A DNA stretch of 64,000 nucleotides from Lunularia cruciata (taxonomy: Eukaryota > Streptophyta > Marchantiopsida > Lunulariales > Lunulariaceae), in NCBI GenBank assembly GCA_948567375.1, contig OX419757.1, forward strand, positions 72,664,001 to 72,728,000, in the 5' to 3' direction. Positions within the stretch are counted from its first letter, which is position 1. Each line of letters starts with the position of its first letter. The position numbers and the translations under genes were made by a program. The notes beneath the pieces were generated by a model. The model worked only from the letters and a program-made list of their open reading frames with translations, did not search any database and was not told the origin of the DNA. Shown piece after piece: positions 45,187 to 57,083 of the stretch.

Positions 45187-46767
45187 CAAAGTAAAGTACG
45201 AGAAAATATTGATTGTAGATTGAGAAAACCTTGTTAGACTTCCATGACTTGCACAACACAAATAATTAAACTTTAAATCAAGCTTCAAATGTCAAAGCTT
45301 CAAGCTTCACCTCCAAAATCCAAGCTAAGAATTATATAATCAAAAGGAGAATCAAAAAGCAACAGAATATTAAAAAAAAGAAGAATAGTCAAGTGTAGTA
45401 GAAAGCTAGAGCCTTGAAACTTGATGGTAATTGAAGAAAAAATTGAATAGACAATTTACTCTAACCTTACTATTGACCATAGTTAAATTGATCATGTTAA
45501 ATTCCTAAAACTTAGAAAAAATCTTTTGACTATCATTTTGATGCTTAAAATTTTTCATGCATCTTTTGGTTGAAAAAATTTATATTAACATTTCAGATAA
45601 TTTTTGGTTCAAAAGATGGATGAATCATCCTTGCTTAGCCTACTTTACAGATAGTAAATTATAATCAAATTGTGTTGAGGCATAAGATTGTAAACATGGT
45701 GGATATTTATTGTATCAAAAAAGTTAAGAAGTGTTGGGGATGTTATGTTCTAGTATTTTAATTGGTGATAAATCAGACCAAGTTGGACCATTGCACTCAA
45801 AAGATATATCTTCCTAAATTATTTTTATTTTACTTTTTAATATTAAAAAATATCTATTTTGAAGGCTTTCTAACACAAATGTAAAGAATATCCCAAAGAA
45901 AGTTCTTATCAAATGATACTCAATTAATATAATAGTGTATGTAAAGATCTTTACTGTATAATAATAGTAGGCCAGGAGATAATGTTGCAAAACTGTGGTT
46001 AATGAAAGTTCTAAAAATAATAATTAACTCATTTATTTGTAAAATGACTCAATTACCTAATAATATCAATAATAATATGGACTAATAATAGTTTTAATAA
46101 TTATCTTTTATTTTTTTGGTTGTATGTATTATGTATATAATTTTCATATAATTTTATTTCTTAACTTATATGGTTAAATATAATCCAATTAAGAAAATAA
46201 AATTTAAGATAAGAAAAAATTAATAAATTATTGTTTTTAAGTTATATAATAAATTATAATTTCTATTCCTTCAATTTCAGAATTTCTATATTGACATAAT
46301 CAGTACACACCATAATTTTACTTGTAGAAATAATTTCATAAAACATACACAATAACCACAGAAACTTCCCATAACAAAGGTCAATCTTAAGAGTTTATAT
46401 GAATATATCAATCCCATTCTTTAATTATTTCTTGATTTACATAAGATGAAAATTAATTGTATTCTATTCTTCTTAATAAACATTTATGGAAGGCTTACAT
46501 AACATTTATGGAATATTAGAACTTTATAGGAAGTACTAAGAGTAGCACATTCACCAAAAGATTAAAGGAATTTTTTTAATAAAATTACACGCCTAAAAAC
46601 ATGAACTCTTAAATGGTTCAAAACAAAGCTTGGAACTTAGACACTATATATTGTTTCTCCAAAGTAGTACTTCTCAAAATTTTGAGATAAATCTAAAAGG
46701 CACAAAAACCTCGTATAAGTGGCAAGAGCCTCCATACTTCAAGCAATCTTTAAAACCTTAGAGTCAC

Positions 46768-46868
46768 AAGCTTATTACTTATGAAAGCTCAGTTCTCACT
46801 TCAATATAACTTATAAAAACAACCTTATTACTTATGGAAGCTCAGTTCTTACTTTAATATAGCTTAGA
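46768..46868. repeat. Direct repeat, ~43 bp x 2
   Basis: Copies near 46769-46811 and 46825-46867 share cttattacttatg, aagctcagttct and aatata, with a few substitutions and a short spacer. It is a local duplication in AT-rich DNA. Confidence 0.65.
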
Positions 46869-49410
46869 ACAAAGCTCAAAGGTTCGGAACTCTAGGTATC
46901 CAAAAGACCCCAATAATAAAATTTGGAGGTTTGAAAGCAAGTTCAAGGACCCTAAACTTAAAACAAAAGGTTTACTAGCCAAATTCCCTAAACTCAAAAA
47001 GAACTTTAAAACCTCGTGAAACTAAACTTTGTAATTACGAAGATTCCAACTTAGTTCAAAGCAAAACCAAAGGCTTTAAAGTTTGGAGTAAAGCTCAAAG
47101 GCCCAAATCCTATAATCCAAATTAAGTAGTAAAAGTAACAAATATGTAAACTAAATTTCAGAGCCTCTAAACTCCCAACATTATGACTTTGGAAAGTTAA
47201 CTTTGCATTTTAATTTGATAGCTTACATTTAAAGTCATTAAGGAGGCTATTGAGGGTTCGACACAAATTCAAATTAAACCCAAAGGTCAAATTTAAGTAA
47301 CTATGAGTTGAAGCCCGAAAGCCTAATCTTGAAGTTCCCAACGATAGGCTCCTTAATAGCTCAAAAATTAATCCTCACTTGTAGAGCGTTTCAACTTTAA
47401 GCGTTTTATCCTAAATTTTAGATTGAATTCCCACAGACCTAACTTCGTGTTCTCGTAAGCTTCAAATCCTTGATAACTCGAAGCTACACCTAATTTCCAC
47501 ACAAAAAAAACACAAGTACGATGCCTGTAATCCTAAAAACCAAGATCAAAGTGAGTATCATTGTGTATAAAGTGCAGAACGCTAATCACATAATACTCAA
47601 AAACAATAGGTAAAGAAATTAGGAGCTCAAAAGCCCAAAGTTACCAACACCAAAGAATATCAACCAAACCGTTTGTTACATGCAATGATATTTTATAAAT
47701 CAAACTTTTTATACTTTATTTCATAAAAACATTCTGAAATTTAAATATAGACCAAAACTTACTATAGGAAATTACACTGGAATCTTATTACGAGGAGCTA
47801 GATGTCCTGTATATACTATAGAAGGAAAGAAAAGACGTTTAGATCTGCTTTATAAGTAAGAACTTCAGCTTAATCATATGACTTAAGACCACATTAAAGT
47901 GCATAGTCTTAATTGAAAAGTTTATATATTCTCCATATGGGACTTTATAGCTTTAGAAGTCTAAATATGGTGATTTTCATCACCTAACCAAGTAAGCATA
48001 AGATTTAGTGCGGGTTTCTACTGCATAATGCAAATATTAAGTATGTAAATCTATCAAGAGAAGAGAAGGTTTTTCAAATTCATGACAGGAAAATAGAGAA
48101 ATTGCGAAATAGAGAAATTCCCTCCAGTCTCACGAGAAGACCGGGTAGCTAAAAATTAATAATGTGGGCCTTGAAGAGACGTTTGTTGTGTCTAAAAGTA
48201 CACTACAAGCAGTCAGCGCCTTATTATGCCCAACTTACAAATAATGCCATTACTGTACTACGTTGCCCACACAGTCCGCTTGACTGCGGTGCTTCGCTCA
48301 GTAGTTATTGCGTTCTTTGATAATAAAGAAAGTAACTCGTAGCTTTAAAGATGATTATGAAAGTTTTTTATGATATTATTAGACCAAAATCTTTTTAGTG
48401 GGTGACCTAGGATTGGTTGTGCTAATAAAAATTAATATTATTTTGGTGGAGAAAAGTAGACCCACTATCCATAAATAGATATTTATATCAATTTTGGTAG
48501 GGAAAAGTAGGCCCACTATCTATGGAGAAAGTAACATTTGTATAATGTGTGTAGTTTTAGAGTGATGGGTAGTTAATTATGCGTCTTGGCTTTTCCTCCC
48601 ATTTTATGGTTGTTGATAATATAGGCCTTAACGACATATGTTATATAAATGCACAAAAGATCAATTCTCTATAGACGTTATTGAGAAAAATGTGAGATGG
48701 TTTGTCCTTTGAAGCACAAGATAATTTCTTGGTTATGTCAAGATACAGGTTTATAGTCCTTTTTGATGGGGTAGTAATTTCAACAAGCTTTACGTTCTGT
48801 TATAATTCACACATCCATTACTAGCCATTACTAGTATATGTTTTGCTATTGCTTTGGCAAGGATGTAAGGTCTTGGATCTATTTGATTTTGCATTAATTG
48901 ATTTAAACTGTTATTTACTTTGTATTAAGGAGACATAAGATTACGCATAGCTTTCTCTTCACCTACCTGTATCTTCACGTTAGAGACAAATTAGTGCAGA
49001 ACTTATGTATAATCCAAGATAATTAAATGATAAAAGATGATATTATGATTATGTATTTCACCTGTGTGGAGATGATTACTCATCGTCCAAAAAAATAGCC
49101 AAACTCTCCCAAGTATAGAGTACACATAACGAGGTTATCTTCTATCGTTGTACCATACGAAGTTATAGGTTTGACATTCAACATGTTTCTTTGTTAGAGA
49201 TTGTCCAAGAGCTTAGTAGACGATAAAGTGGTGTCACTTACACTTTCTTAGTTTAGAGTTTACTTTAGATAGTGAATATCTATCGGAGCAATCGAGAAAG
49301 AATAATTATAGGTGATGCTTCTTTGGAAACTCAAGTGATTTGTAAACTGATTGACTTTTGACATAGCTCTGATTCTTTTAATTTAGCAGTATGGATTTCT
49401 CATTCCAATA

Positions 49411-49556
49411 TCGTTGGTGCTTAGTCCCATTTTACTTCTTGTATTTATTCTTTTCCGGCTTAATAAGATCTTCCTCATTCCTCACCTCATAAAGCTTTAC
49501 ATTTGCTCGGCTTGATGCGTTTTCCATCTTTCTTGTTATCCTATGCCTTGGTGATA
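49411..49556 (+). mobile_element. Diverged SINE-like copy, partly duplicated
   Basis: 49411-49478 matches the family from ggtgcttagtcccattttac to ggcttaataagatcttcc. 49508-49556 repeats the right half (cggcttgatgcg, ttccatctttcttgttatc, ctatgcc). It may be two adjacent insertions or an internal duplication. The older age shows in many substitutions. Confidence 0.55.
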
Positions 49557-50212
49557 CACACGCTGTCGCGTTTTTCCTCCTTGGTGATACAGAAGTATGT
49601 GCTCTTCGATTTCTATCCATGTATACGCCACGTCTACAACCAACTTGGCACCAAGGCCACACTGTGAAAATTTTCCAGAGTTGTTGCAGTACAAGTTGAC
49701 GATCAGATGTTTGACCTAAGCAGTCCGTCGGACGAGATGTTGATTGGAATGTGAATTGCATATACCGCGTTCAATCAATTTGATGCATTCATGTTGGATC
49801 TGAGTGTGTACTTATTTGTTAGGTTGGATGGTCATTGCTTTCCTTTTTCTGTTCCTGTTGTTCATTCCGTGAAGCTTTGTACTCGAGAATGCAATAGGGC
49901 ATAATGATAGCGTACTTTCTTGCGAGGACACCAACCAACACCAATTTATTGCGAGTATAGGGGAGTGAGAATCATCAAAATATGGAGCAGTTGATATGAA
50001 ATTTGCACGGTAAGCCTGTGGATGGTAGACCTAGCTTCATGCATATAGTTATTGAGTAAAGGGGTGCTACCGTACAATGTACTGTATCACATGCTCCTGG
50101 ATATTTGGTACATTTGATCGGGAAGGAATATCTTAAGTTCCTAAGTTTCTTAATCAGAAGGCTAAATTCCTCCTCGTTTTTCCAAGGGACACCGCGAAGG
50201 AGTAAGAAGAGG

Positions 50213-50250
50213 TTGTCTGGTTAGAGGCATGCCTGCCTCTAACCAGACAA
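50213..50250. repeat. Perfect inverted repeat, 17-bp arms, 4-nt loop
   Basis: ttgtctggttagaggca (50213-50229), then tgcc, then the exact reverse complement (50234-50250). It could form a strong hairpin. It lies 30 bp left of a SINE-like copy but outside its target duplication. Confidence 0.92.
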
Positions 50251-50263
50251 AAGAAAGAAAAGG

Positions 50264-50404
50264 ATTGAGTAAAATAAAGATACTATTGGGGCTTAGACCC
50301 ATTTTACCTCTTGTGTTTCATTCTTGTACGGACTTGATGGGGTCTTCCAATTCTTCTTCTTGTTATCCTATGCGTTCGCCTAATTTTTATTGAACAAAAT
50401 GTAG
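50264..50404 (+). mobile_element. SINE-like repeat, near full-length copy with diverged target duplication
   Basis: 50280-50388 (109 bp) contains tattggggcttagacccat, tttacctcttgtg, gacttgatggggtcttcc and cctatgcgttcgcc. Flanks attgagtaaaataaag (50264-50279) and attgaacaaaatgtag (50389-50404) match at 12 of 16 bases. Confidence 0.7.
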
Positions 50405-50733
50405 CGAAGTCACATCTCTACTGTTGAACTGTGTGGCCATGGACAGAAAGGTGGACCCTGTTTAACGTGATAACCCACCGCCATTGACACCAGTTTGCCA
50501 CATGAATTTCATGCAGTTTGGAATCTTCCCCATCAGGACCTGACATTATCATCGCAAATTACGTAGAGTTATTGACTTCTTGTTCGTTCGTTTGTTCATC
50601 CCATCGAAGCCTGCCCTGACAACTGCAAATGATGCACGACCTTGTCGCGTCAAATCAAAGCCACAAATCTTCAAAGCGGGAAGGATATATAGACAAAAAT
50701 ATTGTTGCATGTGACTCAGAGAGCCTCTGGAAT

Positions 50734-50772
50734 GAGAAAGGCGACCACGTAGAACATATGAAGGATGGTAAG
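50734..50772 (-). mobile_element. Truncated SINE-like copy (39 bp)
   Basis: gagaaaggcgaccacgtag and aaggatgg match the reverse complement of the family's 3' end, and the match stops abruptly after that. No clear target duplication was found. Confidence 0.5.
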
Positions 50773-51111
50773 GGCAAAGACATCACTCCATGTGCTGCAA
50801 TCCGTTATACGCAAATCAAAGTACATTGAGTTGCGCGCTTAATGCAAGATAAGGCGTCAGGGACCGTCGGTTGCACCTTCAGGTTGGCTCGTCCGTTCGT
50901 TGGCGCTGTGAGTACATCTATGAAGTCGTCGCAACTGAAGGGAAGATAAGAATCATGGAACCATGTGGTACAAAGCAATTCAAATGATTTTGTTTCGTTT
51001 TGATTTTGATTCAATAAGAGTGTTCTCAAACTCCACAACTCTTCAGGACCGTCACATGGGGATGATCCCTTCAATTACAAAATATCACCGCAAAGGAAAA
51101 GTCGTTACCTT

Positions 51112-51234
51112 TGTTTTGACAGTTGACCGTAAAACCCATTCTAGCTCTTTTGTCTCTCCCTTGTACGGCTTGATGGGGTCTTCTCATCCTTCGTGTGTTC
51201 TCTGTTGTCGCCTTCTCTCCGATGTTTTGACAGT
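51112..51234 (+). mobile_element. SINE-like repeat copy with perfect 12-bp target duplication
   Basis: The 12-mer tgttttgacagt is identical at 51112-51123 and 51223-51234. The 99 bp between (51124-51222) hold acccattctagctctt, ttgtacggcttgatggggtc, tcatccttcgtgtg and gttgtcgcc. The extreme left end of the family is missing, consistent with slight 5' truncation. Confidence 0.75.
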
Positions 51235-53708
51235 ACTTTCGTACATCCTCTTTCTACGAACAAACAAAATCAGACGACTTACATTATACTGCGCTCAGAC
51301 TTTGCATTGCATTCGCTTGTCACCTAGACTACTTGACATGCAAACAAGGGTTCTACAGCATTTTACTGACTAAGGTGCTGGATCCAAGAAGGCTAAGGTA
51401 TTGGGTGTGCACCCAGTTTTAGCTTGGCATGAACCACCAAGGTTCAGTTTTTAGCACTAGTTGGAGGTATTGTGGTGCTACAAGCTCCCCACAGAGTCCA
51501 CACCAAGTGAATGAAACTTAGCTTCAGAAGCTAAGTTTTTAGGAATGTTAGAAGGTAAAGCAAAACTTGACAGTCGTTACTAATTAGAACCGAATTAGGA
51601 ACTATAAATTATGAGGAAAATAAATTTCTTGATTCAGGATTAATTTTTTCTCAAAATAAGATAAGTAAAAAGATAAAAAAATAAAATATCATACCTTAGT
51701 CAAAGAGAAGTCAAAACTAGGCTAGGAAATTCCAAAACTGAAAAAGAACTAGGTTAAGGAGAAAAATGAACCCTACTTCGTTACTTTTCACTTAAGAGAT
51801 GATGTACACTCTTGCTAACTATAGATACTTGCTGATTATGTCTTTAAAGTCTTAATCTTGTATTATTCTTGTGTGAATATACATACACTTCAGTGTACAA
51901 GTATTTACTCTCAAAGAGTACGACTTTTCAGAATATAAACCATTAATTTTTAATGACTGATAAGATTAGAGACATGGTGCACTTACCATGAGCACCAACT
52001 TCTAAGAACATGCAGATTTAAATCTAACATAATATTCAATACTCTTTTGTATGTATTGTTTTGCAGTTGAGAGCTACTTTTCATGTTCTTTTCATGTTCT
52101 TGTGAGATTGGGTTCAAAACCTGGCAATTGACCTAAGGTTCTCTGTAAGGTTGTCATTATAGTAGATAGAACATCATACAGGCTGCACCTCCGGGCTGTG
52201 CAAGATCAGCATAAATTTTAGCACCTGAGATGTGGGATTCTTATTGACATTCATCCACGTCTAGAGCATAAACAAATCAGTAACAAGAGATGGTCCTTTT
52301 TCCTTTCATTCTAAAAAAAGTTACGATGGTTTATACCACCTTGCTCCCTGCAAAGCAAATCCACAGCATTTAAAATTTAGTCTTTGATTCTCACTTATGA
52401 TCACCTCCATTTCATGTTATGAGGTCTCTGTCCACTAATGCTTTACTTTGCTTACCAAATCATGTCAGATAGGAACGGTAAATATGTCAAAATTAAAAGG
52501 GTTTATTTGGATAAATTAAAAAAATTAAGTCTAAAAAATATTAAGAGATAAGTAAAGTGCAACAAACGTCTTCTAGGTCTGTTAATACTGTACTAATGTT
52601 GATAAAATCAAATCCTTCATCAAAGTAAGAGAAAGTTTTGTATTTTATGCAGAGTATTAACGAAAAGATTAATGCGAACAAATATTTAACAAAACGTCCA
52701 AATCAAAAAGCATTCCCTGATGTGGCAACAAATGGCAACCAATAGCCTTAAATGAGACCTTAGATTTAGGTGGTATAATATTTCTTGGAAAGAGAAACTA
52801 AGTGCTCTTGTTAGTCGTAATAAAATTGCGACCTTATAATGAAAGGCTGTGCCAAGCGTTTCGGTGTGTGTAAGTTCACAACGTGAGATTCTACAAATCG
52901 CTGTTTGTTTGGTAGTTGCTTACAAAGATGAATTGGAGATTTAGTCCTCGGTACGCCAACACAACCACACCGCTGCCCAAGAGAGTCTATCTGTAGACCA
53001 CGACTCCTGTAACGGCCCAATTGGGGATTTTAGTAGCCCCTTGACCTACTCCCTCAAGAACAAGCCACTCTTTATAAATAACTGCGTCCATTCTGGCCGA
53101 TACTTTGGACATGTGGAGGCTTATAGTGTCCTAACTAAACTACATTACTATTAACAGAAAAAGCGATCTAGAGTAGACGCGGACATCTTATGCAAAACAC
53201 TTACGAGTAGATTTATTTCATTAATGCACGACAAACTGAAATAAGTTTAAAGATAAATATTAAGAGAGACTTTAAATAAATTCTTGTAGTAAATTCACTT
53301 TAGTTATCACTTTATATAATATGATATGATATTTAATAATATTTCACACATACGTTTAATTATATATATTATTTGATAGAAGTATTTAATAATAATAATA
53401 ATATAAATATGGATTTCAAATATTTAATTTTTCATTCAAAATAAATATTTTATTTATTTATGAAATTTCCGATGGACAATTTCTCCAAGGTCTATTGACT
53501 ATGAAGAATAGAGTTTATTGCACTTCGTGGTCTAACTTTATCTGTTCCAAGCAAATTCATTGCACTTATGCATTAGATCGCATGTGTCCATTGCTCTACG
53601 TAGTGGCAGTGGTTTGTGTAATCCATAGGATAACAATCACACTAGGTGATGTTACTTCGGTATGACTTGCATAGCTCCAATATTTTAAGTGCAGAAGGGC
53701 AAATCTCT
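51235..53708. other. Intergenic, no gene seen
   Basis: AT-rich DNA. The minus-strand frame 52811-53020 and others are short and unassigned. No RNA gene was recognised. Confidence 0.5.
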
Positions 53709-53824
53709 CATATTGACTCTATTGAGGCTTAACCCCATTTTACCCACGCTTGTACCCACCCTTGTAGGGTGTGATGAGATCTTCCCATCTTTAGTGTTTC
53801 CTACGCGGTCGCCCTTTTCAATCC
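53709..53824 (+). mobile_element. SINE-like repeat, full-length copy
   Basis: It runs from cat(at)tgactctattgagg to cctacgcggtcgcccttttc, with aaccccattttaccc and tgatgagatcttcccatc in between. The same left end (about ttgactctattg) as the 42693 copy supports that as the true 5' boundary. No convincing target duplication was found. Confidence 0.65.
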
Positions 53825-54470
53825 AACTTGCATTTCTCGAGAGTGCACTGTAGTTATAATCTGAACTGCACATCAAGACGTGATTGACAGCAGCCACTGT
53901 CTTCAGAGAGATGCATCACCAGCAATCAGGTCCCAGGATCAGAGAGTCCCCTCGTAAGATTGTTGCGTAACCTTGTCAAGCTCACCATATCCGGGAACCT
54001 CGACTGAAAATTGAATATAAAAGGTTAAAAGTGCCCCCTCCACCTATCTCACCTGAATCATGGAACAAACAGAACACATGGAGAGGATTGTAGTGCTCAG
54101 AGGATTCTCCACGAACTCTGACATGAGAATATTCTCCTGTATAATCGTAGTGGGATTTTACGTAACAGTCTCTTTAGATATCACTATTGAGTCAATTGCG
54201 TACTTCTGTTTCAAATCTAAAACCTACAATCTGCAAATTGACCATAGTGCATGTTGAGAGTTTGTACAGCAGAATGTTGAACATTCCACAGTGAACACAG
54301 GTCTAAGCTACGATTCAGAGACTCAGAACGAAGCGACGTCTTTCCCATGATGCAAGTGTAAATCTATATGCAAACAGCAATCCACACAGGCGTTTTACAC
54401 TCACAACTACCAACTCGGATTCTTGAATGTGGCACTTAGCAACTTGCTTCCTGATTCAGAAAACAAGAGA
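53825..54470. other. Intergenic, no gene seen
   Basis: No recognised feature. The 65-residue frame at 54060-54257 has one hydrophobic stretch but no known family. Confidence 0.5.
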
Positions 54471-54569
54471 AATGGCGACCCGCATAGAACAGAGATGAGA
54501 AGACTCCATCCATCCGTACAAAAATAATATCCAAGAGGGAAAATAAGGCTAATCCCAATAACATCGAAA
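54471..54569 (-). mobile_element. SINE-like repeat copy
   Basis: gaaatggcgacccgcatag, gagaagactccatccatcc and aaaataaggctaatcccaat are the reverse complement of the family blocks in the correct order. The copy is near full length but diverged. Confidence 0.6.
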
Positions 54570-55666
54570 TGAGAAATCTATCCCTTGCGTCATATCTAGA
54601 AAGCTAATACCGGAATGCTGTTTTTCTTATTCTGCTCCAACCAACAAAACGTTGAACGGAGCTTCTTTATCGCATATGTATACTTACCATGATTTGATAA
54701 CCATCCATAATTTGGTTCTCGAGATCAGAACTTACAACTGATACATCAGATGTGTAAATTTTGACGTAATTGCATTACCAACTAATCAATCCGTCTGTAG
54801 CAAATCATTTCTCGTGCCTCGAAGTCACAAGTAAATGGGTGCTGAAGGAGAAGGTGAATATTTGCAAGATTGAACCTAGAACAAAAAAATTTGAACTAGA
54901 GTGGCGCCTTAAGACACACACAGTGCTGAAGACTTGTTGAAACAGAGCCGCGAGATATTATCTCAGGTGGATACAGTAAGCCAAGAGTAGGTGAAACAGT
55001 CACGACGCGTGGAGCACCTCACCAGGACCGCCTTGTCCAGGTGTCTGGAGGTCACGCTGGACAAGAGTGACGACTCGGAGTCGGTCAGGGATATCATGAC
55101 GGCCTGACACTCACTAGGGTACCTCTATCATTCGTCCTGTTCCAATTGCCAGTCGCTTCGGCAAAGGTAAAAGTCGTCTGTTGGAGAACTGTAAGTAGTC
55201 GACCTCCAGGCTTGAGTTGTATGCTAACGGAGGCCTTTCCCGGGTAATGAACTCCGTTCTGAACGTCTTTACTCGTCCTAATTGCCGTCAGTGGACGGAA
55301 GTACAGTACGTCTGTGTACAATAGAATAGTGGATTTGGACTGCAGCACCGAGAAGTTTTGCCTCTTGCAATGAGGAAAAGTGACAGGTTCGTAGGTCTTG
55401 CTGTCCATCTTTCCGGCAAGAAGCCAGAAAGCCTACGGTGTGATGTATGGTAGTCTCTATGTCGATTTATCAGGAAGCTGAACCAGCGTATAGTGCTGTT
55501 GTCAATTACTGCACACTTTATTTCAATCTGTCTAGCCTTCTGAGCTCAGTTGGTCATTACAGGTAAGACGAGCCAGATTATCGAGCACCAAATTTTACAT
55601 TTCTTGGTATACGACTAAAATCGTACAAACAAATCTTAAAGTTTCATTTCCAACATGTACAGAAAA
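54570..55666. other. Intergenic, no gene seen
   Basis: A minus-strand frame (55094-55408, 104 residues) has no domain I recognise and carries no adjacent exon-like sequence. Confidence 0.5.
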
Positions 55667-55784
55667 GAAGAAAGGCGACCCGCGTAGGAAAAACGAAGGA
55701 TGGGAAGACCCCATCAAGCAGTACAAAAAAAGAGAAAAAAAAAGTAACATGGAACTAAGCTCAACAGAATCCATGCGAGTCCAT
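55667..55784 (-). mobile_element. SINE-like repeat copy
   Basis: gaaaggcgacccgcgtagg, cgaaggatgggaagacccca and tcaagcagtac match the family's reverse complement closely. After an A-rich insertion the weaker gtaacatggaactaagctc and cagaatccatg match the left end. Confidence 0.65.
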
Positions 55785-56958
55785 CCAATCAATCCACATT
55801 TAAAATATCTGAGCTATGCAAATCGAACGATACAAATAATATATATCGAAAATAGAAAGTCCGAATTAGAATGCATCTCAATAAATATCATAACAACTTT
55901 CATGTGGTTTTCCCATCCATTTCAGTTTCATGGTATCTTGTGCTCTAAGATAATAAAGTAGATGGGAGATATAGCTACTCGGAGCTTACAGTACAGGGGA
56001 TTTCATACCACTGTACATTGAATGCTGTACATATAGGAAAACACTGTATATGGTATTCAGCTGTCGAGATGGGATGGTACGAAATCACGGACTCATCATT
56101 ACCTTCAACTTCTACTTTTCTGTACATGAATGACCGGCATAATACCGTACTTCTGTAGTTCAGCTTTTCTGGAATGTGGATTCCATACCGCCGGCCGGTC
56201 CTGATGTAGTTGGGCGTGCCGTGGGTTGTGGGAATTCTGATTTGCGGTTTGCGGTTGTGAATTCCGTTGACGTAAACGGGAAGGAACCGAGGAGCTTCTC
56301 AGAAAGGAGGACCTGGAGAGGATGGAAAGTGAAGTCGAGATCATGCAGTATTATGATCAACACGCAGACGAAAATCTGGTGCAAATCTTTGTGTCGGATA
56401 ATTAGGGAGATCTGATCTCTCACAGAACCTGAAAGCACCACATACAGTAGCGTAATAGCAGTGCGGCAGTGAAGGCTGAGGTCAATCAGTCTCGCTGACT
56501 GCTTAGCACTCCCGTATTAACTTCAACAACTTACAAGTCTCGGAAGGGTCTTGAACGCCCTTGGACGAAATCAAGGAAAGGCTCTTGCGAAGCTCCCAGA
56601 CTGCAGCGATTTTCCTGCCGCTGTTGGCGGCGCGCAGCTTTGTAGTTGTTTGGTCGTTCGTTCCCTCCTCTTCTTGGTGGAACGGTGGCTGTGGAGTGTC
56701 GAATTTGCCTACAGCTCAGGAAAGGTTTGAATGCGGAGTCGATGCTTACCGATGTATGTCGAGCGTTGTATAGTGTACAGCGCTGGACGAACACGGAATG
56801 CAACATTGCAATCGAAAATTGATAGACTGGATTCAAATGTGCTTTAGGAGCACATCACTTTCATAAATCGGCTTATTTGTCGGCTTTCTGCTGCGAAGTC
56901 GTTGGTCTGTCCATGTTTTAGTTGGAAAGACTATCGGCTGAATTCGTTGGAGGGCTCA
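55785..56958. other. Upstream region of the aspartic protease gene
   Basis: No other gene recognised. GC content rises toward the protease gene. Paired frames on both strands at 56105-56441 and 56531-56836 overlap each other and have no domain match, so I treat them as fortuitous. Confidence 0.45.
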
Positions 56959-56966
56959 TTTTATAT
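56959..56966 (+). promoter_or_regulatory. Possible TATA box of the aspartic protease gene
   Basis: ttttatat lies 118 bases before the ATG, leaving room for a short leader. This is position and composition only. Confidence 0.3.
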
Positions 56967-57083
56967 GTCTTCGTTACTTCTACATTTTGGCTGTAAGCAA
57001 GAGCTTATTCGTTAGAGTGAGCTACAAAGAGGAGAGCTGAGTGGTCAGACGAAGCATTCTAGAACGATAGTATAGCTGTAGAA

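Larger units (their letters stand above)
42823..49410. other. AT-rich intergenic, no gene seen
   Basis: Very AT-rich from about 43.2 to 48.2 kb. I see no convincing coding region. The frame at 45029-45223 overlaps the 45156 palindrome and looks fortuitous. A truncated SINE-like copy, a palindrome and a short direct repeat inside it are listed separately. Confidence 0.5.
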
